27,039 bases of DNA, from the NCBI GenBank assembly GCA_016926595.1, contig JAFGOG010000323.1, forward strand, positions 1-27,039. The letters run 5' to 3'. Positions 10,962 to 19,127 of this stretch are shown here, in pieces. The stretch comes from Anaerolineae bacterium. GTDB lineage: Bacteria; Chloroflexota; Anaerolineae; JAAYZQ01. Made by a program: the position numbers and the translations under genes. Positions within the stretch are counted from its first letter, which is position 1. Each line of letters begins with the position of its first letter. The notes beneath the pieces were generated by a model. The model ran no database searches. It saw nothing but the letters and a program-made list of their open reading frames with translations, and had not been told where the DNA came from.

Positions 10962-12545
10962 CTATGATCCACCATATACCACAATCGGCAGATAGACTCG
11001 CCAAGGTTCGATCAGAGTGATGAGCTGATCGACTGCTACCCCACTAAGCGACGATTGGATGCCGCTGGGCCATAGCACCGTGACGTCCACAGGCTCACCC
11101 CAATCGCCCAGCCCAAACTCGGCCAACAGGCTGTCCTGTGAGGCAAAGCCCGAGCCACCGCTGATCTCGCGGATCTGGCTGCGATCGCTGCTGACCGTCA
11201 GTCGCGCTCCGATGGCCGACCTATTGCTGGCGGCGCCGATCAACCGAATTTCCAGCCAGTGGTTGGGGGTCCCGTTGTTGCGAAACAGGCGGTTGGGTTC
11301 ACCCGTGGATCCCTGATTAACCACGTACAGGTCCAGGTCACCATCGTTGTCATAGTCAACCCAGGCATTGCCTCGGGCGTCAAGCGTGTTAGTCACCCCG
11401 GCTACAGCGGTCACATCGGCAAAAGTAACCGGGCTGCCCCCCTCGTGGCTCAGGAGCAGATCGGCTGAGTCATAGCCGGCGATGGTGGCGTTGGCCATGT
11501 GCAAGTCCAGGTCGCCGTCGTTGTCGTAATCACCCCAGGCGCAGCCCAGGCTCCAGCGATTATTACCTCCACCTGCACCAGCCTCGGCTGTCACGTCGGC
11601 AAAATCAGCACCGCTCAAATTGCGGTAGAGCCTGTTGGTCCCCTGTTGAGCCACATACAGGTCGAGCCAGCCATCGTTGTCGTAATCACCCCAAGCTGCG
11701 CCGAAACTATTCCCGGGCCCGCCTTGCACATGCATCTGGGCGGTCACATCGGCAAAAGTGCCATCATCTTGCCGCTGGAACAGGACATTAGTTCCGCCTG
11801 CGTTAGCGACGTATAGGTCCAGGTCGCCGTCGTTGTCCAGGTCGGCCCAGGCGATCCCCTCGCCGTTGCCCGTGTCGGCCGCCTGACGTTCGGTCGCTAT
11901 GTCCTGAAAGCTCGACCCATCAAGGCTGCGGTACAGTCGGTTGGGCGGATAGGGAGGAGCCGCACTGCTGTAGTTAGCCATATATAGGTCTACCAATCCG
12001 TCCTGGTCGTCGTCGGCCCAGGCTGCCCCCTCACCATAGCCGGCCGGATCGGCCACCCCGGCGGCGACGGCTATGTTTTGGAAATGACCGGCCCCGTCGT
12101 TGACATACAGCGCATTGTTGCCCGGCCGGTTAGAGACGAAGAGGTCGAGGTCGCTATCGTTGTCCATGTCGGCCCAGGCAGCAGCTACCCCCGGTCCTAT
12201 GTCGCCCACACCGGCCTCGACCGACACGTCGGTGAAGATAGCTCCGTCGTTGCGCAGCAGCACGTTGGCCTGTCCCGCGCCCCCAGGGCCCAGGTTGACC
12301 ACATACAGGTCCTGATCTCCATCGCCGTCATAGTCGCCCCAGGCCGCGCCGGCGCCATAGCCGGGCGCCGTGGCGTTCACTTCGGCGGCAACGTCGGTGA
12401 ATGTGGAATCAAGGGTTGTAGCAGGCATACCTATTGTGCGGCAGGCGCTGTCGTTCAGATCGGCCTGAGCGCCACTGTCCGGCGGGCGCAGAATGACCGC
12501 TACTCCAAACAACAGCACGGCGGCAAAGGTTGAATGTCTCTTCAT
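10962..12545 (-). CDS. Secreted FG-GAP/VCBS repeat protein with ASPIC/UnbV domain
   Basis: A 527-residue exported protein. Residues 1 to about 28 form a signal peptide ending near GAQA. Seven repeats follow, each with a calcium-binding core such as GDYDGDGDQDLY, ADMDNDSDLDLF or VDYDNDGDLDLY, so the fold is probably a seven-bladed integrin-like propeller. After about residue 430 comes an ASPIC/UnbV domain (NHWLEIRLIGAASNRSAIGA ... FGLGDW). The last residues read VYLPIVVYGGS, a tail I associate with Chloroflexota exoproteins. GGGAGGTGA precedes the ATG at good spacing. The gene is monocistronic, facing the iscS terminator. Its ligand or enzymatic role is unknown; CRTAC1-like proteins are the nearest named relatives. 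Confidence 0.92.
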   Translation of the reverse strand: MKRHSTFAAVLLFGVAVILRPPDSGAQADLNDSACRTIGMPATTLDSTFTDVAAEVNATAPGYGAGAAWGDYDGDGDQDLYVVNLGPGGAGQANVLLRNDGAIFTDVSVEAGVGDIGPGVAAAWADMDNDSDLDLFVSNRPGNNALYVNDGAGHFQNIAVAAGVADPAGYGEGAAWADDDQDGLVDLYMANYSSAAPPYPPNRLYRSLDGSSFQDIATERQAADTGNGEGIAWADLDNDGDLDLYVANAGGTNVLFQRQDDGTFADVTAQMHVQGGPGNSFGAAWGDYDNDGWLDLYVAQQGTNRLYRNLSGADFADVTAEAGAGGGNNRWSLGCAWGDYDNDGDLDLHMANATIAGYDSADLLLSHEGGSPVTFADVTAVAGVTNTLDARGNAWVDYDNDGDLDLYVVNQGSTGEPNRLFRNNGTPNHWLEIRLIGAASNRSAIGARLTVSSDRSQIREISGGSGFASQDSLLAEFGLGDWGEPVDVTVLWPSGIQSSLSGVAVDQLITLIEPWRVYLPIVVYGGS

Positions 12546-12586
12546 GACTCACCTCCCGCGAATCTGAGACTTGAAGGACGAACCCT

Positions 12587-12615
12587 ATTTTAGCCTCAAT
12601 TTCGCTGTATGGCAA
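12587..12615 (-). promoter_or_regulatory. Promoter of the FG-GAP gene
   Basis: On the minus strand TTGCCA (12615-12610), 17-base spacer, TAAAAT (12592-12587). Predicted start near 12580, about 35 bases before the ATG. Confidence 0.65.
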
Positions 12616-12655
12616 GTCGCAACTTGGGGTTCTTGCTCACCTCGCACTCCCCATC

Positions 12656-12684
12656 TTGCCTCCAACCGAATCTTGGAGTAAAAT
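12656..12684 (+). promoter_or_regulatory. Possible promoter of the ArsA-like gene
   Basis: TTGCCT (12656-12661), 17-base spacer, TAAAAT (12679-12684). The predicted start falls near 12691, on a second in-frame ATG, which would make the transcript leaderless. The box overlaps the ribosome site used by the first ATG, so only one reading can be right. Confidence 0.4.
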
Positions 12685-13623
12685 ATGGGTATGTCGCTCT
12701 CAGGACTCGACCAGGCCCAGCATCACGTTCTCATGTTCGGCGGTAAGGGTGGCGTCGGCAAAACCACGGCCTCAGCCACAACCGCCCTCCATTTCGCCAC
12801 CCGCGGCAAGCAAACCTTGATCATCTCCAGCGACCTGACACCCTCCCTGTCCGACATCTTTGAAACTCAGATCGGCGCGGTCGAGACACCCATTCCCGCC
12901 GCGCCGAACCTGTGGGGGCTGGAGATCGATCCCAACGAGGTCATGCGCCGTTGGAAAGTCAAGTTTGGCCCCGAGATCTATGACGCGGCCCAGAGCCTGG
13001 TCGACATGCCCTATGACGATCTGGTTGATTACGTCGGCATGGCCCCCGGCATCCAGGAGGAGTTCATGCTCGATTTCATCCTGGAGCGGATCAAGGGCGG
13101 CCAGTACGATCTGGTGATCTGGGACACCGCCCCAGCCGGCGACACCCTTCGCCTCCTGGAACTGCCGCATAGGTTCCTAGAACACCTGCGCGCCGCGCCC
13201 AAGATCTACCTGGGCGTCCGCGACAAGCTCAAGCTGAACAAGGCACCTTTTCTGGATTTGATCGCCAGTTGGCGAGCCTTGTCCCAAGAGGTCACCGACT
13301 TTTTCCGGGATCCTACCAATGTCGAGTTCATCCTGGTTACTATTCCTGAGGCATTGGGCGTTTACCAGACCGGCCGGGTATTGGCAGAACTCGACGGATT
13401 AGGCCTACAAGTCCACCACCTGGTGGTCAACCATGTCATCGCCAACGGCGACTGCCCATTCCATCGCCAACGCCAGGCGATGCAGCGACCTTACCTGGAT
13501 CTGCTAACTGAAAGGTATAGGGGGCGACTGACGATCACCCACGTGCCATTATTCGCCGACGAGATCAAGGGCGTGAAACGCCTGAAGGAATTGGAGAGCG
13601 TGCTCTTTATGCGGCAAGAATAG
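12685..13623 (+). CDS. ArsA/Get3-like P-loop ATPase
   Basis: A 312-residue single-domain ATPase of the ArsA/GET3 family. The deviant Walker A FGGKGGVGKTT is at residues 18-28 with its signature lysine, switch I is near IISSDLTPSLSDIF, and switch II is WDTAPAGDTLRLLELP (residues 146-161). A helical subdomain (about 95-140) lies before switch II. The family's zinc-binding CxxC near NCxxCxxRxxMQ is here CPFH (Cys257, His260) in CPFHRQRQAMQRPYL. GGAG sits six bases before ATG 12685; ATG 12691 is an alternative. It leads an operon with an amidase and MnmA. No arsenic genes (arsB, arsD, arsR) are nearby, so an arsenite role is not supported; a targeting or metabolic role is more likely. Confidence 0.88.
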   Translation: MGMSLSGLDQAQHHVLMFGGKGGVGKTTASATTALHFATRGKQTLIISSDLTPSLSDIFETQIGAVETPIPAAPNLWGLEIDPNEVMRRWKVKFGPEIYDAAQSLVDMPYDDLVDYVGMAPGIQEEFMLDFILERIKGGQYDLVIWDTAPAGDTLRLLELPHRFLEHLRAAPKIYLGVRDKLKLNKAPFLDLIASWRALSQEVTDFFRDPTNVEFILVTIPEALGVYQTGRVLAELDGLGLQVHHLVVNHVIANGDCPFHRQRQAMQRPYLDLLTERYRGRLTITHVPLFADEIKGVKRLKELESVLFMRQE

Positions 13624-13644
13624 TACAGAAAGGAGATTATTCGC

Positions 13645-14370
13645 GTGAAACCAGATTATCCAGAAGCTGTGTGGCGGCCTGCCGCCGCTGGGAACCAGGG
13701 TGAACGGCCCGTTGGAACCCGTATCGACTGCGTGGTACTGCACGCCACTGCCGGCAGCTTGAGCGGGACACTGGCCTGGTTCGCCAATCCGGCCAGCGGC
13801 GTGTCGGCCCATTATGTCGTTGCCAAGGACGGCGATGTCTACCAGATGGTTGAGGAGGAGAAACTCGCCCATCATGCCGGCGCCAGCGAGTATCAGGGGC
13901 GCCGTAACTTTAACACCTTTTCGATAGGCATCGAAATGGTCAACCTAAACAACGGCCAAGATCCCTACCCAGCCGCGCAGTTCGAGTCGATGGTCAAGCT
14001 GGTCGGCTACCTGGTTGAGAAGTACCAGATCCAACGCGAATGGATCGTCACCCACGCCGATATCTCAACTGTCGGGAAGACTGATCCGCGCGGCTTTCCG
14101 GTCACGCAGATGATCGCCCGCATCTATGACACGATACCTGCCGTGCCAGACGACGTGGTCCGCGAGTCGGCGTGGAACGCTGGCGGCATCCCGTTCAATG
14201 CGGCAGCCGCCTTCCCCAAATATGCCCGGCAGCATGACCTGGGCAACCCCGAGACCAAGGAGTTCGACTTTGAATACCGGGGTGTGAACTATCGCGGCCA
14301 AGGTTTCAGCAAAGCGATCATCTACTGCAAAGTGGGCGACTGGGGGAATATCAAGGAGCTGGATTGGTAA
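13645..14370 (+). CDS. N-acetylmuramoyl-L-alanine amidase (Amidase_2/PGRP fold)
   Basis: A 241-residue amidase that cleaves the bond between MurNAc and L-alanine in peptidoglycan. The zinc ligands fit His33 (VVLHATAG), His137 (WIVTHADIS) and Asp147 (GKTDPRGFP); GIEMVN (Glu97) lies in the expected strand. Residues about 155-241 form an extra C-terminal part with YRGQGFSKAIIYCKVGDW, not a cell-wall-binding repeat I can name. No signal peptide is visible, so it acts in the cytoplasm on recycled muropeptides or leaves by an unknown route. GTG start with AAAGGAG upstream. It lies 21 bases after the ArsA-like gene and overlaps mnmA by seven bases. A phage-lysin origin is possible but no phage genes surround it. 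Confidence 0.88.
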   Translation: MKPDYPEAVWRPAAAGNQGERPVGTRIDCVVLHATAGSLSGTLAWFANPASGVSAHYVVAKDGDVYQMVEEEKLAHHAGASEYQGRRNFNTFSIGIEMVNLNNGQDPYPAAQFESMVKLVGYLVEKYQIQREWIVTHADISTVGKTDPRGFPVTQMIARIYDTIPAVPDDVVRESAWNAGGIPFNAAAAFPKYARQHDLGNPETKEFDFEYRGVNYRGQGFSKAIIYCKVGDWGNIKELDW

Positions 14371-15461
14371 GAGCTTCGCCCGACGCGCCTGCTCAGCCCA
14401 CGGTTCCCGGGCGCGTTCGCGTCGCCGTGGCCATGAGCGGCGGTGTGGACAGCTCAGCAGCCGCCGCCCTGCTGGCTGAGCAGAACTATGACGTGATCGG
14501 CGTCATGATGCGCCTGTGGGGTGAGGACGAGAACCGCTGCTGCACACACCAGGCAGTCGGCGATGCCCAGCATGTAGCGGGTCAACTGGGCATCCCTTTC
14601 TATTTGGTCAACTACGAGGCGGAATTCCGGGCCCACGTCGTCGATCCTTTCGTCGAGGAGTATGGCCGGGGCCGGACGCCGAACCCTTGCCTGGCCTGCA
14701 ACCGTTACATCCGCTTTGGCCATCTGCTGCGCTACGCCCAGGCGCTTGGTGCCGACTATTTGGCCACCGGCCACTATGCCCTGGTAGACCTAGTTGGCGG
14801 CTTTTACCGGCTGCGCATGGGGGCCGATCGCCGTAAAGATCAATCCTACGTGCTGTACAGCCTGGGGCAGGCCGAGCTGCGCCACGTCCTATTCCCACTC
14901 GGCCCTTACACCAAAATCAAAGTCCGTGAAATGGCCCGCCGCAGGGGATTGCCTGTCGCCGACAGAGAAGAAAGCATGGAACTGTGCTTTGTCTCTGACA
15001 ACAACTACCGGCGCTTTTTACGAGAGCGCATTCCCCAGGCCTTTCGCCCAGGCCCCATCTTTGACGCCGCCGGCCAAGAAGTAGGCCGCCACCAGGGCTT
15101 GGCCGCCTACACCGTCGGCCAGCGGCGGGGGTTGCGCATCGCGGCGCCAGAGCCGCTGTACGTCATCCGCCTCGACCCACAGTCCAACACGGTCATCGTC
15201 GGCCCGGCCCACGAGCTGGGCCGCTGCACGCTGCTTGCCTCAGATGTGCGTTATGTAAAGGACGAGCCTCCTCCCGGCCCGATCCGGGTGCAAGCCAAGA
15301 TCCGCTACAAGGCCAATCTGGCCGATGCCATCTGGACGCCACTGGACAACGGCCAAGCAAGCGTAGAGTTCGACCTCCAGTTAAGGGACATTACACCAGG
15401 CCAAGCTGTCGTCGCTTACCAGGGCGACGAGGTCCTCGGCGGAGGCATCATCGATGGATAA
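14364..15461 (+). CDS. mnmA: tRNA-specific 2-thiouridylase MnmA
   Basis: A 365-residue enzyme that makes 2-thiouridine at wobble position 34 of Lys, Glu and Gln tRNAs using ATP and sulfur relayed from IscS. The N-terminal PP-loop is AMSGGVDSS (residues 23-31). The catalytic cysteine pair is Cys109 (RTPNPCLACNRYIRFG) and Cys208 (SMELCFVSDNNYRRFL). The central and C-terminal beta domains follow, with GQRRGL and the final VLGGGIID. It starts at a TTG (14364) with AAGGAG five bases upstream inside the amidase gene; no ATG fits before the PP-loop except the methionine within the motif itself. The overlap suggests translational coupling to the amidase gene. Confidence 0.97.
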   Translation: MVRASPDAPAQPTVPGRVRVAVAMSGGVDSSAAAALLAEQNYDVIGVMMRLWGEDENRCCTHQAVGDAQHVAGQLGIPFYLVNYEAEFRAHVVDPFVEEYGRGRTPNPCLACNRYIRFGHLLRYAQALGADYLATGHYALVDLVGGFYRLRMGADRRKDQSYVLYSLGQAELRHVLFPLGPYTKIKVREMARRRGLPVADREESMELCFVSDNNYRRFLRERIPQAFRPGPIFDAAGQEVGRHQGLAAYTVGQRRGLRIAAPEPLYVIRLDPQSNTVIVGPAHELGRCTLLASDVRYVKDEPPPGPIRVQAKIRYKANLADAIWTPLDNGQASVEFDLQLRDITPGQAVVAYQGDEVLGGGIIDG

Positions 15462-15673
15462 GGCAATGGAGATCAACATCCGCCAAGCTACCGCTCAAGA
15501 CTATGAAGCCCTGTGCGCTATCATCGACGATGTGGACAGCCTTCACCGTGACCACCTGCCTCACATCTTCCAGAAACCGCCTGAACGTATTTGAGTTCAA
15601 CCAGCCGGCCCTCGCCTTTTACCAGGCGCTCGGCTACGAGACCTCCACCCGCCGTATAGTCAAGAACCTGTAG
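15454..15673 (+). pseudogene. Decayed GNAT acetyltransferase with internal deletion
   Basis: The 5' part reads MDKAMEINIRQATAQDYEAL ... HLPHIFQKPPERI and stops at TGA 15592-15594. In the next frame, from about 15578, the typical GNAT C-terminus appears (LNVFEFNQPALAFYQALGYE) and runs to TAG 15671-15673. Both ends belong to the same GNAT type, but the core with the acetyl-CoA-binding Arg/Gln-x-x-Gly loop, some 80 or more codons, is missing. The junction lies near 15575-15585. The start overlaps the mnmA stop, so an intact version would have been the last gene of that operon. A single-base sequencing error cannot explain the missing core. Confidence 0.85.
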
Positions 15674-15691
15674 GGCAAAGGCCTCACAGGT
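15666..15691. terminator. Weak hairpin between convergent gene ends
   Basis: ACCTGTAGG (15666-15674) pairs with CCT-C-ACAGGT (15682-15691) with one bulged base, at the meeting point of the GNAT remnant and the alpha/beta hydrolase gene. There is no T run, so terminator function is uncertain. Confidence 0.3.
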
Positions 15692-16541
15692 GCTGGTCGA
15701 AAAAAGCGATCACCCGGCGTTGGAACTCCTCTGGCAGCACCTCACTCACCTTGGTGTGGCCGGCTTCCGGCACGTGCCATACCTCTTTGGGCGGCCGGGC
15801 GGCAGCATACAGGTCATCGAAATCAGGCAAATACTGATCCCGGCCGGCGTGGACAAACAGGATCGGGTGCGGTGAGATCTGGCCCACCCAGCGCACCGGC
15901 TCATAGTGGAATAGGTTAACCCTCAGCCGCAGCGAGGCCATCGCCACGATCAACCAGGCCAGGGGCACTGACAGCCACCGCGGCGCCCCCAGCTCGACGC
16001 CGCGCGCCGCTATGGCCGACCGCATCCGGGCTGGGCCGCCGTCGGTGACGACCGCTGCGATATCGGGGCAGATCGGCGCCGCCAGCATGGCGGCGATGCC
16101 GCCGAACGAAAAGCCCAGCAGCCCGATCCGGCCTATGCCCCGGCCGCGCAGAAACCTGACTGCTCCCAGCACATCCTGGCGTTCCAGGTAGCCAAAGGTG
16201 ATCGTCTTGCCCTCGCTGCGGCCGTGGGCGCGAAAATCGAACAGCAACACGTTGAATCCGGCTGCGTGCAGAGCCGGCGCGCGGTGAATATCCCAGTCCA
16301 TGCTGCCGCCATGCCCGTGCATGATCACCACAGCGCGATCCGAACCGACTGCGGGGATCCACCATCCGTGCAGCGTCAGCCCGTCAGCCGCCTGGAACGT
16401 GACCTCCTCGAAGACCAGCCCATACTCCGCCGGGCTGCGCGCCTCGGCCAGGCCAAAGCGATGTGTCATGTGGAATGACGCGGCCAGTCCAACGGCCAGC
16501 ACCAGCCCGATCAGGACGACAAGCACAATGGCGATAACCAT
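15684..16541 (-). CDS. Alpha/beta hydrolase, membrane-anchored
   Basis: A 285-residue alpha/beta hydrolase. Residues 1 to about 23 are a hydrophobic anchor, so the catalytic domain probably faces outside. The catalytic triad fits Ser145 (GFSFGG), Asp235 (HAGRDQYLP) and His262 (PEAGHTKV); the oxyanion region is MHGHGGSMDWD. This resembles the BEM46/FrsA-like serine hydrolases. The ATG lies three bases after the stop of the P-type ATPase gene, with only a weak GAGAG before it, so it is cotranscribed with the ATPase. The substrate is unknown. Confidence 0.9.
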   Translation of the reverse strand: MVIAIVLVVLIGLVLAVGLAASFHMTHRFGLAEARSPAEYGLVFEEVTFQAADGLTLHGWWIPAVGSDRAVVIMHGHGGSMDWDIHRAPALHAAGFNVLLFDFRAHGRSEGKTITFGYLERQDVLGAVRFLRGRGIGRIGLLGFSFGGIAAMLAAPICPDIAAVVTDGGPARMRSAIAARGVELGAPRWLSVPLAWLIVAMASLRLRVNLFHYEPVRWVGQISPHPILFVHAGRDQYLPDFDDLYAAARPPKEVWHVPEAGHTKVSEVLPEEFQRRVIAFFDQHL

Positions 16542-16544
16542 CTC

Positions 16545-19082
16545 TCAATCGTTTCCAAGATCCGTCGGGACCCTTTCTATATCCAGAAAACGTTCCATCC
16601 ACCCGGCGCGCCAGATCCAACGGAGCAGGAATGCCCACACCGCTGCCCCTGCCCCCAGAAGCAGGTAACTCCAGCCACTCAGAGGGGCCAGGTCAAAGAA
16701 CTCACGCACAGGCGAAACGGCCAGGACGACCGCATAAGCCGCCAAAAGGGCCAGGGCCAACAAGGCGGGCCGCCGGTCGCCGCTCAGTTCGTCACCGCCC
16801 ACCCAAAACCTGGTAGGCGGCTCGGCAAAGACGATCAGAAATAGCCCGCACAGCAGGGCAAAGTGGGTCACTGCGCTCTGGCTGACCTCCAGATCGGCCT
16901 CGGCGCCGCCCATCCTGACAATGGATAGATGCACGCCAGAGCTAAAAAACGAGTAGGCCAGGAATACGGCCAGCCCGGCCAGGCCGAGGGTCAGGCTGGC
17001 CGGCAGCACAAAGTGCCACAAGCGGCGCAGCAGACCTTCGCGCCGTATCGCACCGGGTCGCGCCCAGGCCGCCAAGGCGATTGAGGGGATGCCAACTGTG
17101 AATAGGGTAAGGATAGTGATGTGCTTCGGGCTGAACGGAAAACTGGCGAGTATGCCCACCGACAGGATCATCAGGGTCATGGCGAACACGCGGGTCAGGA
17201 ACAGCTTTAGAATATCCTGCATGCCGGTGATGATCCGCCGTCCCTCCTGCACCGAGGCCGGCAGGGCCGCGAACGAATCGTCGAGCAGGACAATGTCGGC
17301 CACGGCGCGCGTCGCTTGGCTGCCGCCCTGCATCGCCACTGCCAGATTGGCCCGCTTGAGCGCCAGGACGTCGTTGACCCCATCGCCGACCATGGCCACG
17401 TAATGGCCGGCATCCCACAGCGCCTGGACCAGCCGCTCCTTCTGCGTCGGAGTGATGCGCCCAAAGATATCCCCCTCCCTGGCCGCCCGGGCAAACTCAT
17501 CCGGGCTCATCTGCTCCAGATCCAGCCCGGAGACCAGCCTGGCCGCCGATGGGAATCCAACCTGGCGGGCCACCGTGGCCAGGGTGCGCGGGCTGTCGCC
17601 AGAGATGACTTTGAGCCTCACGCCTGCCTGGGCAAACGCGCTGAGCGTGGTCTGGGCTTCCGGGCGCAGCTCTTCACTCAGGCTAACCAGCCCGAACGGG
17701 ATCAGCCCTTCGGGCAGTTGTGGCTGTCCATCCTCACCTGTGAGCGACACCACCTCTGGGTGGGCAGCAAAAATCAGCACCCGCAGGCCCTGGTCGGCCC
17801 AAGATGCGATCTGCTCTTCGACAACCGCCTGCTGGCCGAGATCCAGTCGCCTCCCCGGGAAGGCAGGGACCTCGGCGGGCGGCGCATAGGTGATCGCCGG
17901 CTGCAGCACTTCAGGCGCGCCCAGAACGTAGGTGCCGCGCCGATCCGGATCGTCAAAGGCCAGGGCGCTGTATTTGCGCGCCGACGAAAAGGGTATTTCG
18001 CCGGCGACGCTCCGTTTCCGCCCAGGACAGGCTTGGGCGATGGCCGCATTGGTGCGGTTGCCAAAGGTAACGTTCGCCGCCAGGTCACCCAAAGCCTGCC
18101 GCAAATCCTCTTCGGGGACGGCGAGCGGCTTCAAGGCGTTGAATTGGATGCGGTTGGCAGTCAACGTCCCAGTCTTGTCCAGGCACAACACGTCGACGTT
18201 GCTGAGCGACTCGATGGCGTTGGCCTGCTGCACCAGGACCCCCTTGCCCACCATCCGCACCGCGCCCAGGGCATAGGCTATCGAGATCGCCAGGAACAGG
18301 CCGTTGGGCACCAGGCCGACGATCACCACCGACATCCTGACGCTCTCCACAAGCGGGACATTATCCAGCACGTTGCGGATCACGAGCAGCAGTTCCAGGT
18401 AGACGGCCAGGACCAGGATGACCCGGATCGCCAGGTTGATCTGCTGCTGGAGTGGGGTCAGCACGCGGCGGAAAGCGCGCGCACTGGTGGTGAGCTGGCT
18501 GGCCAGGCTGTCGATCCCCACCTTCTGCGCCTCGTACAGGACGCTGCCGGTGACGCAAAAGCTGCCCGAGTAAACCAGGTCGCCGCTCTGCTTGCGGATC
18601 AGGTCTGATTCCCCTGTCAGCAGTGATTCGTCGAGCTCGGCCCGACCGGTTCCGCCGCCCACGCCGCCGACTAGCTGCCCGTCGACCACCACCTGGTCCC
18701 CGGGGCGCAGTATGAGGATGTCGCCCAGAACAATATCGCCTGGATCGACCGCCTGCTCCTGCCCATCACGGAGCACAGTGGCCCTGGGGCGGGTGAGCAG
18801 CGCGATCCGGTCGAGGGTCCGCTTGGCCCGGATCTCTTGGACGACGCTGACGATCACGTTGAATAAAATCACCAGCACGGAGACGATGGCGTCGCTCGGT
18901 CGACCCAGCAGCACCAACGCCGTCCCCAGGCCAAACAGCACCAGGTTGACAAAGGTGAAAACGTTCTCGCGGATGATCTGAAAGTAGGACCGGCTGGTCC
19001 GGACCGGGTCTCGATTGCCAAGCCCCCGGGCCTGCCGCTCGAGCACCTCTGCAGTAGAAAGACCTTTGACGGGCACGCTCAT
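16545..19082 (-). CDS. P-type cation-transporting ATPase (CtpE-like)
   Basis: An 845-residue P-type ATPase of the HAD-IC class. Visible landmarks: actuator motif LLTGESD (TGES at residues 156-159), phosphorylated Asp302 in CLDKTGTLT, a nucleotide-binding domain with VLGAPEVL, and the hinge GDGVNDVLALKRANLAV. About ten membrane segments, including a C-terminal group, place it in the cytoplasmic membrane. There is no N-terminal metal-binding domain and no CPC/CPH motif in M4, so it is not a soft-metal exporter. M4 carries PNGL (259-262) where calcium pumps have PEGL. The overall sequence recalls mycobacterial CtpE, a calcium uptake pump; the ion here is not established. GAGGTG precedes the ATG. 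It forms an operon with the alpha/beta hydrolase gene. Confidence 0.92.
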   Translation of the reverse strand: MSVPVKGLSTAEVLERQARGLGNRDPVRTSRSYFQIIRENVFTFVNLVLFGLGTALVLLGRPSDAIVSVLVILFNVIVSVVQEIRAKRTLDRIALLTRPRATVLRDGQEQAVDPGDIVLGDILILRPGDQVVVDGQLVGGVGGGTGRAELDESLLTGESDLIRKQSGDLVYSGSFCVTGSVLYEAQKVGIDSLASQLTTSARAFRRVLTPLQQQINLAIRVILVLAVYLELLLVIRNVLDNVPLVESVRMSVVIVGLVPNGLFLAISIAYALGAVRMVGKGVLVQQANAIESLSNVDVLCLDKTGTLTANRIQFNALKPLAVPEEDLRQALGDLAANVTFGNRTNAAIAQACPGRKRSVAGEIPFSSARKYSALAFDDPDRRGTYVLGAPEVLQPAITYAPPAEVPAFPGRRLDLGQQAVVEEQIASWADQGLRVLIFAAHPEVVSLTGEDGQPQLPEGLIPFGLVSLSEELRPEAQTTLSAFAQAGVRLKVISGDSPRTLATVARQVGFPSAARLVSGLDLEQMSPDEFARAAREGDIFGRITPTQKERLVQALWDAGHYVAMVGDGVNDVLALKRANLAVAMQGGSQATRAVADIVLLDDSFAALPASVQEGRRIITGMQDILKLFLTRVFAMTLMILSVGILASFPFSPKHITILTLFTVGIPSIALAAWARPGAIRREGLLRRLWHFVLPASLTLGLAGLAVFLAYSFFSSGVHLSIVRMGGAEADLEVSQSAVTHFALLCGLFLIVFAEPPTRFWVGGDELSGDRRPALLALALLAAYAVVLAVSPVREFFDLAPLSGWSYLLLGAGAAVWAFLLRWIWRAGWMERFLDIERVPTDLGND

Positions 19083-19127
19083 GTCACCTCACCGCGGATC
19101 GATCTCGTAATCAGCGTCCGGCCAGTT

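Noticed and set aside
11490..12340. Recurring short similar DNA blocks resembling direct repeats
   Set aside because: They encode the conserved DxDxDG cores of the FG-GAP repeats and are explained by the protein.
12685..13623. Arsenite efflux role for the ArsA-like gene
   Set aside because: It is a single-domain protein with no arsB, arsD, arsC or arsR nearby, so the family name alone does not support arsenic resistance.
17316..18608. A 430-codon open frame on the plus strand, opposite the P-type ATPase gene
   Set aside because: It lies wholly antisense to a gene with all P-type ATPase motifs. Its residues are rich in Arg, His, Gln and Asp with no recognisable motif, as expected for the shadow of a GC-rich gene.
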